From Thunnus maccoyii (Eukaryota; Chordata; Actinopteri; Scombriformes; Scombridae): a stretch of 64,000 bases of DNA. This document shows, piece by piece, positions 33,301-44,309 of the stretch. Positions within the stretch are counted from its first letter, which is position 1, and each line of letters opens with the position of its first letter. The stretch is taken from contig NC_056539.1 in assembly GCF_910596095.1 (NCBI RefSeq), positions 9,064,501 to 9,128,500 of the forward strand, in the 5' to 3' direction. The translations under genes were made by a program, and so were the position numbers. The notes beneath the pieces are model-generated. The model did not search any database. It was given only the letters and a program-made list of their open reading frames with translations, and was not told the DNA's origin.

Positions 33301-34337
33301 TGCTCCACATATGCATCAGAAACCACTGGTGTTAAAGAGAGATCTGATGTCTATGGCTCCCCAGTCAGGCAAAGTCCCTTAAAAGCAAGGATGATGATCA
33401 GGGAAGACCTCGGTAGATCACCTCCACCTCATGCCTTTTCCAGAAGCCCAAAATCAGATACTGTAAGCTATTCCAGAGAGTCTGTGAGGTCCAGGTCAAT
33501 GGCAATGTTTCTGTCCTCCCCTCCAAAAAAGCCTGATATGCCACTGAGGACGCTTCACACCCGAGAGTCCCATCATTCCTTCCAGTCACAGCTGCACTCA
33601 CCTCTGTCAGTCACAGCAGCAGGTCGTCACAAGGTCCGACGGCACCTGTCCTTAGACTCCTCCCTGCCAAGGAGCTGTGTCTTGTACTCCCAAAAAGAGC
33701 TTGACGATGACTTCGCTAAACTCTACCACAAGTTTGTCTGCCAGAGTAAATCATCCCACTTTAATGGCCCTCCCTGCCGAATGTGTGCAAGAAGCTCTGA
33801 TGCCAGCAGAGGACACTCTTCCTCAGCTCTGGCAGCTCTCGCACTGTCGCCCCACCGCTCCATTTTAAGGAAACGCCACAGAGAATTGGACTGGGGCTGC
33901 CATCCCCAGTCCAAACGCTCCAGAGATAGGTACTGTACATACTCCCCAGGTTCTAAACGCCATGGCAAAGAGATGCTGACCCAGCTCACCCAGCAGCCCT
34001 CAGCAGATGCACATCACGTTGCCTGGATGTCTCAGGGCATGCCTGAATTTTCTGGCCTGGGTAAACATCCTTTATAAAAGACTGTTATGTTGTAGCACAC
34101 CTTATTCATGACCTGTCCACTGTTAGATTAAGCAGTTTCCACAAGTGTTGAATCCTATAATCACTGATTCCCTATATTTCATTTAACAGGAGGTTCACTT
34201 GAGAGCAAAATGGCAGCTGGCTACTTCCGCAGGTAATTATGTTTCTATGGATACCTATGTACAGGATTTTGTTTCTAGCATTTCAGTGCTCTTGTAATCA
34301 CCCTTCTTTCCCCAATATGTGCAGAAAATGGTGGTGA
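30325..34337 (+). CDS. hjurp: Holliday junction recognition protein, CENP-A chaperone (HJURP/Scm3 family)
   Basis: Nine exons close in frame to 633 aa: 30325-30402, 30527-30590, 31906-31961, 32117-32150, 32254-32279, 32363-32438, 32549-34060, 34190-34232, 34325-34337 (TGA). The N-terminus NYKRALERIIDKYSKLQYQD resembles the Scm3/HJURP helix that binds CENP-A/H4 (human RRFQRRMQRLIEKYNQPFED). Around residues 158-225, ELYPSMITQIGRAW and later RRYRRWRRLSN with NTFNITLMN match the HJURP middle domain. Near residue 493, ELDDDFAKLYHKFVC matches the HJURP C-terminal repeat. The family deposits CENP-A at centromeres after mitosis. The TLTY/WGG segment that follows the helix in mammals is not recognisable. 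Only one C-terminal repeat is clear, against two in human. Confidence 0.85.
30591..31905. other. hjurp intron 2
   Basis: This is 1.3 kb of AT-rich intron. I found no second gene or recognisable element; the longer reading frame at 31453-31680 lacks family features. Confidence 0.5.
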
Positions 34338-35606
34338 ACACAACAGGAATTATATCTGTTATGGAAAAGCCTGCCCCCAGATGTCCTTCAACAAGTACCA
34401 GTGTGGAAAACAATTGTCATGTAACAGTCGTCAGTGGGATGTTTTCAACCCAAATATTGGTGAAAAGTGGATAGTGAAGGCCACACGATAACCAAACAGA
34501 TGACACTGAAAGCATGCATTTATTACTCAGCTGGTACAGTTTGACCTCAGGAAGTTAATTTACTAAACTATAAAGCAACTGTTAAGACATTTAATATGTA
34601 ATACAATTGATCTGAATGATAGACTTGTATCAGTATATTATTACATTGACACATCTTACATCTGTCAGTGGTTGTTTTTACCATTCAGTTAGTGTTTCTA
34701 TTTGGATTTTTTTCCCATGTATTATTGAAGCATCTATTTGTTTAGAGTGCTGTGTTTTATACTTGTGTATATTGACCAACTGTATTTTAGATTTTTTGAG
34801 CTGTGGTTCATAATCATTACTGAAGTTAATACAGCTTAATGTCTATGTCTTGTAATATCTGATAATTATTAAACTAAAATTTTATGTCAATGTGAAAATG
34901 ATTTTTCTGGGGGGAAAAAAATCCACTAAGAGTACTTATTCTAGTGCAGTCAACCTGTTTATTGTGTTTTTATTCTTTTCCATTATATGCATTTAATGTT
35001 TAAAGTTAAGAAAACAAAATATCCAACAGTCAAAACCACAACAAAAGAGCAGAGTGGTTAATTTTAGGAAAATGTCAAAGTAAAATTGATAAGAAAATAA
35101 AGACAATTTCTCTTTTTGGTCACTAGGCTTGTGCGCATTTTTGACATGGCGAACCATCTAATGCTTGTGTTTGTCAAGGCTGGGAATGTGAAAATGAGTG
35201 AAACTAAAGATTTCTGAAAATGCCTTTACATGGTAACATTCACAAGAAATGCAACAAAAAAAAAAAAAAGTGTTTTGTGGTCAAAGGTGCTCTGTCACAC
35301 CTGGAGTCACCTCCGGGTTAGTGAACACCCCACAAGTACACATTACATCACTGCAACCACTGGAGGTCAGTAAACGCAACATTTTAAACTGCTGTTTAAG
35401 GATCTGAGCAGGATTGTAAACCCTCTATAGAAGTATAGCTGCAGTTGTGTATTCAATACATCACTTAGTGTCCCAGATAGCAGTATTGAGATATCTGCCC
35501 ACTTCTTTTCCAGTTTACTGACAATTTTTGATTAACATGTAACAGCTGTGGGAGTTTGCAGTAAATCCAGTGCTGTTGCTGCTTGGCCTCGGCGTAGGTA
35601 CAGCAG
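34338..35606. other. Convergent, possibly overlapping 3' ends of hjurp and ppat
   Basis: hjurp (+) has candidate poly(A) signals ATTAAA (34868-34873) and AATAAA (35096-35101). On the other strand ppat has AATAAA at 34969-34974 and 34958-34963. If the distal hjurp and proximal ppat signals are used, the two transcripts overlap by about 100 bases or more. No further gene is seen. Confidence 0.5.
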
Positions 35607-38600
35607 TTACCACTCCAGCTCCACTGGATATTTCCCAGTCAGACAGGCAGTGCAGTGGCCCACTCTCTTGTTGGACTTGTTAGTGGAGCTGATCACCGTG
35701 TCTTTCTCCTGGAGGGAGGCGATTCCCTCCTGGACAGCCGACACCAGCCCCTCTACAGTCAGATACTGAACACTGTCAGCACCTACAGTATATACAACAG
35801 TTGAGGTGTTAATTGATAAGCACTGAATAGACAACAAGGTCACAATAAGGCCTTTAAAAATAAGTAAGATACACTACTTAATCATTTTGCTTGATGTGTG
35901 TGTTTTGTCAGAAACTCTGAAAGCAGGCTAGGCCACACTTTCAGTATTATGTACTATAAACTCTTACCAATGTATCCAGCAATGTCCTGAAACTCTGGCT
36001 TGTTGGCAATGAGCTCCTCCTTAGTTGGAATGTTGATGCCCATGTAGCAAGGAAACCTGATAGGTGGAGAGGCAACTCTGATATGGACCTGTTAAGAGAG
36101 AAATACTGTTTCTCAAGCAACAAGTGCAGTGGCCAATTAAATCAAACTTCACTCGTCTGGCGCTGTGGTCAATCTATAATATTTTTAGCATAAATGTGTA
36201 TTCACAGACTTAATATTTTTCTGAGTTAACTGATTTATTAGAAAATCACAGAAAACCTCTAAGCTCTTCATTTATGGTGCTGATATAAACAAATCTTTTA
36301 CAGCACAGGAAAACAATCTAGACTTAGTTTTCTAGTCTTTATCTGTGTAATAAGATTTGTTCAATCAGGCCACCACATATAAAATAGTATGCAACATCAA
36401 TGACAATAATTGTTCGAGCTCTAGTCAACAAACCTCTGTTGCACCAGCTTCCTTCAGCAGTTTTATAATGGGGGAGATGGTGTTGCCTCGGACGATGGAG
36501 TCATCAATTAGTACCACTCGTTTCCCTGCAAAGTTGTCCGTCAGTGCCCCAAACTTCTTGGCAACTCCTAGCTGCCTTAAGCGGGTATTTGGTTGAATAA
36601 ATGTTCTCCCCACATAGCGGTTCTTACACAAAACCTCTATGTATGGCAGCCCGGACTGTGAGAGGAGGACAAAAGGAGGAAAGCTTGTGAGGACAGAGGC
36701 CATGAGGAGGTGGGTGTATTACAGCATTTCTTGTCAGAGTCAGTGTAGACAGACCTGCTGAGCATAGCCCAGGGCAGCAGGGGTTGCAGACTCTGGCACA
36801 GTGCTGACCACGTCTGCATCTGTTGGAGCCTCGATGGCTAACTGCCGACCACAGCGCTGCCTGACAGTATAGACCATCTGTCCTGCAGTACACAAAAGTA
36901 TTTCAACAGTTCTTCAAGACTGCCATTTTGTTAAAAAATTAGTGTTATCCATAATAAATATTAATACCTTCAAAAATAGAATCCGGTCTGGCAAAGTAAA
37001 CATATTCGAATATGCAGAAGGCGGGGAGGTCTCCCTCAGGGCGAGGGACAACACTCAGAGACTTGACGCCATGTTTTGATATCTGGACTATCTCTCCTGG
37101 TAGGACCTCCCTGTAATACCTGAGAATCAAGGAGGACATGAAAAGTGTCATAACCCACAGCACTTCCAGTAAATTGCAGTTGCATCAGCGTTAAAAACTT
37201 ACTTGGCACCAATAGACTGGAAGCTGCAGGACTCTGATGACACAACCCAGCCCTCAGTGTCCTCCTCTCCAGCACCTGACCAAGGGACAAAGAATGAAGT
37301 TAATCATCTGCCAGCTTACACATCTGACCTCTGATGAAATCAAAGGCCAGCCTGTGATACCAAAAAAAAAAAAGTCTGGGCTGCCGTGAGGCCTCTTCTT
37401 TATCAGTAGCAGAAGAGTCTTTTAAGGACAAACATGTCTGATGTGAAGGTCACATTAAAAACATGCTTTGAATACCTGAACTGTGCAGTTTAGAGATGGG
37501 AACAACACGTCCGATGCAGAGGGGTCGATTCCCATAAGGGTCACGCACAGCATAGACAACATCCTTGAACATCACCAACAGAGAGTACGATGTAGGGGTC
37601 TCGGTCATCAGATTTTTAATTCTACAATTAAAAAAAGCAATTATTTAAATATTGTGTAAAAAATAATTAATATTATACGCAGAGTTACATCGTTACACTG
37701 ACCTGGCAACCCAGTCTGGTGCATCTATCTCCTCCATAGGTGGAGTAAATGCCAGCAGCTGGGTGATGAGTTCACTGTCTGAGCTAGTGGACAGGCCTAC
37801 ACCATGGCGCATTACCTGCATGGCACATTTACAATGATTGCCTCACTATGAATACAAGAGCGTAATTTTATGCATCATTTTCCTTGCATGTGTTTGTTTA
37901 CGTCCTAGAGAACAAGTTATTACACTCATGAGCATAAATACCGACTACATTAATAAATCTAGATGAGCAGAAGGCCGTGATCACCTTTTTCCGCAAGGCA
38001 TGAGCATTGACTAACTCTCCATTGTGTGCTACAGCAATCTTGCCATGAAGTGTATCCACCACAAAGGGCTGGCAGTTCTGCAGCTCCGAGATCCCAGTAG
38101 TTGAATAGCGTGTGTGACAAATACCAAGGTTACCATGGCGCAGCTTCAGAAGACCCTCGGGTGAGAAAGCAGTGCTCACTAATCCCATCCCCTAAAAAAA
38201 AAAATAAAAAAATGGAGGAATATGAGATGCTTTCAGTTGCACAGTCAGCACAAAAAAACAACAACATGCAGCTATCATGTTGTGAAGTGGAAACCAGGTC
38301 ACAATCTGAATGTTTATAACACACCAGCAGAACCCTCAACAACCATCATCATGTTAACTGTAATTGTGTCAAACTGTGTGCTTGTGTGTGTTTGTGTGAC
38401 TGTAATAATGAAAAGCCTTTATGTATGGTGCATATTAATGAAAAGCAGCTGTAGCTGAAAAATGTGTTTTTGACACGTTTCTATTCTTATAAAGGGCTTC
38501 TGCTCATGATTTACTGTTACCTTGTGGCTTGCATATGTTGGTGGACTGGCTCCATTACTTGTGACAATCCCAGCACTTTCCTGACCCCTGAGTAGACACA

Positions 38601-41600
38601 AACAATCACGTGGAAACAGTTTAAATATATCAGTGGGAAGTGAGTTTTATCATTTCTGATCCCTCAGTCCTCTTTCTACAAGACTGAACATGAATAAACT
38701 TTTTCAACTGTAAATGCTTGAGGCGAACTAAACTAGTTTGATAAGGGCAAAATGAGGCAGGAATGGGAAGCTGAAAAAAACCAAAAAGCGTCTGCTTTTC
38801 AGCTGTGGAGCTGCTATACCCGGAGAGTCGTCTTGCTGCAGTTTCAGCCTATTTACCAAGCTGCTTCTCGGATTACAGTTGATCCCGCCCCCTCACCACA
38901 CAGCTTAAGCCAGTGGTGAGGCTGCTTTTCTGCATGGAGGCGTTGCTTTCAGGCTTAACCGCCTGGTTGCCTAGGGAACCGGGCAGCAGAGACAGACGGG
39001 TTGGGGAAAAGAAAGCGTTTCCAGGTCAGCTCAAACATGGAGAGAGGAGCAGAGAGACAAAGAGGAGGTGATAGGGAGGTGGTAGAGGAAAAAGGCTCGG
39101 TGGAGAGGCAATGGGGGGAGGCAGAGGTGCTGGCTCTCATGTCTGTGTGGGACGAGGTGGGAGCTCAGCATGTAGCTGAGAGCAGAACCACATTTGAGTT
39201 GATCTCAGAGCGTCTGAGGAGGCTTAGTGTTGTGCGCAGCTGGTGGGAGTGTCAGGCCAAGTGCAGGAGCCTGGGACTTAAGAGCAGGAAGCCTGAAGCA
39301 GCAGGCCCATCAGCAAACTACAGCCCAGGAGTGGATGGAAGGCCGGTGGAGGGCTGGGAGGAAGAGGTGGAAGATGTGGGTAATCAAAGAGGAATCTACC
39401 CTTCCTCAGTCACAATCTCAATGCAGGAAGGTAAATGTAGGTTCAACCCCAACTGTAGCGCTGATGATCACAATATGACAATGCTCAACACATTTTAGTA
39501 TTTAGATAAAAACTAACAGATTAGAGGAAAAACAAGCATGTCAGTTAAACTATTTTTAGCCTCAAACTGACATTGAAAACTATCTTAATATTGTAAATGT
39601 TGTCTAAAAACTCAGATTAAATTAAAACTTTTGATTGAATTTGTTTTGAAAAATCAAGAGAAAAACAACACTTTGTGTGCTTGTGTGTACAGGAATCAAG
39701 AGTCGAATCCATCTGGCTCTTCCTTACACTTCAAGTGTGGCTGAAGAGGGGGGCCGCCACTGGACAGATGATGAGGTACGAGCACTGTTGTGCATCTGGG
39801 CTGACCGGCATATTCGAGAGCGCTTGAAGTGCACGCTACGCAACAAGTCCATCTTCCAAGAGATGGCCCGTCAGATGCAGAGAAACTTTGGGGTGATACG
39901 TAACTGGAAACAATGTCGAACAAAATACAAGAACTTAAAATATGACTACAAGACCGCCAAGAGCGCTCACGCTGCTGGAGGCAGCGTAGCGGGAGGCCCC
40001 GGGAAGTACATGAAGTTCTTTGATGAGGTGGAAGCCATTCTGCTGGACCGTGGACTGGAAAATGGGACTCTGGAGATGCAGAGGAGGTTGTATGATGGAG
40101 AAATGGGAGCTGGGAGGCTACAAACACCAGCAGGCAACACAGCACAGACAGCTTCAGAAAATGAGGTTGTCATAGAAATTGATGATGGTATGTATGCAGT
40201 CTGCCTGGTTCTTGTAGTTATGATTTAAAAAATGCTAAAAAGATCAAATTATCTACTAATAATTTTATTTTCAGATGACACCAGTGATGATTACGATATG
40301 GATGGCGACATGGAAGCAAAATGGAGAGGGACAGGTATGCAAAAATAAATAAGCTGTACAGTTTACAGTGTGTCATCTTCTCTTTCCTTACTCTACTTTT
40401 CTTCACTCCAGGTGCCCATCTAACACCCACAGATCCATCCTGCTCTGACCAGTTCCACGTGGTCACTGTGTCAGACACGGGTCGAAACTGGAGTGACCAG
40501 GAGGTGCGTGCACTGATTCAGGTCTGGTCTGATGAGCGTGTGTGCAGGCAGTTGGAGAGCTCAACCAGAAAGAGAGACATCTTTGTCCAGATCTCTAACA
40601 GGTTAATGCAGCAAGGCATTGAACGTGACTGGAAACAGTGCCACACCAAGTACAAAAACCTCAAGTACCTTTACCGGTCCCTCCAAAGGGGCAAGACTGA
40701 TGAAACTGACCCAAGACGCCTTATGAGGTTCTATGATGAGGTGGATGCCATTATGAATCACGCAACTAATGGCTCACCTGCAAACCACCAACCAGATTCA
40801 GGCGGACTTACGATGCTGGAGGACTGCGAGGAGAACGATCATGCAGATGTCATTCTGACAAAGTCAAACACAGTGTCGACGATGGTGGACGCGATGGAGG
40901 AGAGAACATGTAGTTCTGATTCTGTCTCGTCTATAAGCCTCGATGCTACACCAAACGATGAAGAACCAAGGCTGCATCCAGGCAACGGGCACCGCTTGGA
41001 TCAAGAGCACAGATTAATGAGTGAGCCCAGTAACATAATTTTGTTTATATCTAGTGTTTGATGAAAGTAATTCACATGTAGCTTTCTACTATTAATTACC
41101 AAAGTCAAACAGGACCAGAGATTTACAGCAGCCAAAAACATTCAAGCTTTGTTTTGACTTTACATCTCTAATCTCCTCAACTCACACATACAAAATTAAA
41201 ATGTCACATCACTTTAATCCAATTTACGATTTTCCAAACATCAACAAAGTAAAACTTTTAAAGGGGTTGGTTCACCCAAATTACAACAAAAAAAAAAAAT
41301 CCTCACAGACGCTCCCTGTGAACAGCTTCCATAGGGACTATTTGCTCTGTAGAAAATGTGGATTATCCTGAGCAACAAGGTAACGATTGCTTCTGTAAAG
41401 ACAGTATTTTTTAAATTCACCTTCACTGTAGTGGGGTGGAGGCAGACATCTAACAGACCCATATTTCTAAACCTCCACTTAAAAACAAACTATCTACAAA
41501 GTAATGAAAATAATCATTAGCTGCAGACTTAATCTGCATGGCTGGATACCTCTTAAACCTTGAGTCTTGAGGAATTTCAAGTTAGTGTCATAATACTGTA

Positions 41601-43037
41601 GTAAAACTGATAAACTAGGTTTGTTTGAAGATTCTATAAGTCCGTCTGTCTCCGCTTCGTTTAAATAGCATCTGAATTCTGAAAAAAAAAGACCAGTTAT
41701 CTTTGTCTTGTAACTCTTTCATGTTGTATGTTGTTTGCAGGCTCTTCTGAAACTACAGCAGAAAATGCAGATACTCTATCAGCAAACAGAGGAATGAAGA
41801 GGAAAGCTGTGGATCAAGGTCAGAAATGTGCCTCCTTCTGTAATTACTTTGTGTGTCACATGACGTCCACAATTGACTGAAGCCTTTGTAATTTCTAATT
41901 CAGTGCACTCAGTCCCATGATTTGACATGGAGCCTCTTAATGAAATTATGGATAAGGGCAAATTACAACTAACGAAACGAAGAACTCATGAACTAGATTC
42001 TGAGACCAGAAAAAGAAACTCTGCTCATCCTTTAAGATCTAAAATGTTGTATTAGGATTAATTTCACAAATCACAGTTTCCAGGTGGTTTAAGAACACTG
42101 CATTTAAACCTGCCTTTGTTCTTATTTTCAGACACCACACTCCAGATACCAGTAAAAAAAAAACTGGTCACTGGCCCCAACTGTGCTGATAACATGAAAG
42201 CCCAGTGTAAAGAAGAGCAGGAACACATCCCGATAATAAAGATCAGTTCAGTGTGTTCAATGGCCTCCCCTAATCCATCTCCTGGGAGACAGGTAATCTT
42301 AATCACATGTGACAAAATGTTACACAACTAAAGCAAACTTGTCATTAGTCATAAAAGCCTGTAATGTCCAGAAAAGATATGATGGTGCTGTGCTGGGGGA
42401 AAAGACAATGTAAACTACATTTTACAGCCTATTTCTGCCTTGAGGATGTGTTTGAATATTTGAATACTTGAATATTTGAGAGTGAGACTGTTGCTTGTTG
42501 ACATTTGTCATGGCTCCTCTGGGGGAAAACACTGCAGCATCCTTACTGTCTGGCGATTTATTTTTCCACGTTCATGTGACTCCTTTGTGGCTTTAATTCA
42601 ACATGTGTAACATTATTTTCTCAGCACAGTGCTGAAAAAAAACAATGCTGCCTCGAGTCACGCGTTTAACAAACCAATTTTGTCACATTTAATCAGACAC
42701 GCAAACTATGTATGACGTGAGTGTCGCTGTTTACTCCAAAATACAAACAAACAAACAAAAAACCTACAACACTTTAACTTTCTTTTTCTTTGTTTTGCAT
42801 GTGTCATTGAAATTAACGTTAGCTATTAAAAGTAGCTTTGTCCGTTACTGGGGGGGGAGTAACAGTCATGTTTAAAATATGCGCGCACACACACCTTTCT
42901 GTTACCTACCTGTGCTGTAACGCCACAAGTCCCAGAGTCAGGACTTGAGCCACCTCCAGCTGTGTGGGCCACTCTCCGGCAGCCACGCAGCCGAAAACCC
43001 CGCACTCTTCCCCGATACCGGACTCCTCGAACTCCAT
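35607..43037 (-). CDS. ppat: Amidophosphoribosyltransferase (PPAT)
   Basis: Eleven exons give 510 aa (human 517): 42910-43037, 38521-38587, 37985-38191, 37703-37815, 37476-37621, 37203-37275, 36968-37119, 36755-36882, 36434-36655, 35968-36088, 35607-35782. It catalyses the first committed step of de novo purine synthesis (PRPP + glutamine to phosphoribosylamine). The 11-residue propeptide [11 protein letters not shown] precedes the nucleophile Cys12 (ECGVFGC). The glutaminase part has [11 protein letters not shown] and [10 protein letters not shown]. The PRPP-binding loop is [13 protein letters not shown]. The candidate Fe-S ligand motif HCTAC is near the end ([16 protein letters not shown]). 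Intron 1 is 4.3 kb and contains a gene on the other strand. The gene is head-to-head with paics, the arrangement known in birds and mammals. Confidence 0.97.
39037..42331 (+). CDS. Protein with three Myb/SANT-like (trihelix) domains, nested in ppat intron 1
   Basis: Six exons join in one phase class to 611 aa: 39037-39430, 39693-40187, 40275-40334, 40412-41020, 41741-41818, 42132-42331 (TAA). Each of the three large exons encodes one Myb/SANT-like DNA-binding domain. Domain 1, about residues 24-85 ([20 protein letters not shown]), is the most diverged. Domain 2, about 153-250, has [32 protein letters not shown] and FFDEVEAIL. Domain 3, about 340-435, has [32 protein letters not shown] and FYDEVDAIM. 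Acidic exon 3 ([14 protein letters not shown]) links 2 and 3. The domain type is found in trihelix-like transcription regulators and transposon-derived factors; DNA binding is inferred. The last exon contains CAGGTAATC, a possible donor, so longer isoforms may exist. I do not recognise a named orthologue. Confidence 0.8.
41255..41530. repeat. Interspersed repeat fragment in the nested gene's intron 4
   Basis: GGGGTTGGTTCACCCAAATTAC opens the piece and TAATCATTAGCTGCAGAC closes it. This wording recurs in percomorph introns. It is non-coding, and the rest of the intron shows nothing else. Confidence 0.45.
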
Positions 43038-43761
43038 CTCGCCGCTGTCTCTCCGGTTCTCCCCGGCGGGACCGTCTCCTGTCTGCTTCCTTGAGCAATG
43101 AGCGCGTGCGTGCGTGCCTGTTCACGCACTGATAGTGTTGACCGAGCACGTGCCACACAACGTTGATTCCGACACAACGTGGCTTGTTAAAACTATATAA
43201 ACTCAGCTGACATCGTTGAAGTCAGCATGTAATCGCAAAAAACAACTTTGTGACCAAAAAGGGGCTTTAACCTAACAGGCCACCGTACCTGTTATCACAC
43301 AAATCGATCAAAACACATGTAGTCAAACTTATTGAATTAGCTGAACAAACGTGGTATTTTTTAGATGAGGTGGATAACTGATCAGTAAATCAAATTAATC
43401 GATTCGGTCAAGCAGCCAACTATTTTTCTGTCGAAAAAGCTTTTTGATAAATCAATCTTCAAACCTCAATGGGGGCAACTTTAGTTGATGAAACCACAAA
43501 AAAGTTCGTCGTCATGCAAAATATTTGGTGCTTGAGCATCTCCTGACCCTCACCCCCACGTGGTCACCAATGCGCTGCTGTGATTGGTTATCTCAATCAT
43601 TTTAGGGATGTGATTGGTTATCAGGGCACGTAAGACACTGCCGACTTCCCTCTTCTTCTGCCCGCACGCCTCCTGCTGCCTCTTCACACAACAACTATTC
43701 AAAGTTGAGTACTCCCGTTTTCTGTGTTGTCTTTCAGAGCTGCAGGCTGTCAAAGAAAACA
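43038..43761. promoter_or_regulatory. Bidirectional ppat/paics promoter region
   Basis: 724 bp separate the divergent start codons. Two canonical E-boxes CACGTG stand at 43147-43152 and 43557-43562. Two inverted CCAAT boxes within identical words TGATTGGTTA lie exactly 30 bp apart (43583-43587 and 43613-43617), and a direct CCAAT lies at 43567. A GC-rich tract (43080-43135) sits next to ppat. PPAT and PAICS are known in vertebrates to share a bidirectional promoter and to be MYC targets. That these E-boxes mediate it here is inference. Confidence 0.75.
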
Positions 43762-44263
43762 ATGGCGTCCACACCAGGTACAGTACAGCACATTAATTCA
43801 TACTTTAGAGCGTGTGCGTCTAACGTGCAGCGTTTATTCTGAGGTGTTTTCTTTTTGTATGTTTCAGAGTTGAAAGTCGGCCAGAAGCTGAATGAGGGAA
43901 AGACGAAGCAGATTTTCGAGCTCGTGGACCAGCCCGGACTGGTCCTGGTCCAGTCCAAAGACCAGATCACCGCTGGGAATGCCGTGAGGAAAGACCAGAT
44001 GGAGGGCAAGGCTGCTATCGCCAACAAAACCACGAGCTGCGTGTTCAAGCTGCTCCAGGAATCTGGTGAGGACTCATTCAAAGTTTTTACAGTTAATCCG
44101 TCAGGTAATATGTGGGCTGCTGCCGGTGTGTCATAACCCTGAGACAACTTTCCCACATGTATAGAAACTTTCATACAGCACACGAAAGCCAAACAGGTAC
44201 AACGACTGTAGAATTAAGGTATTTCAAGCTTTGATTTATTAACTTACCCCACCTCCACCCCCA

Positions 44264-44309
<46 letters not shown>

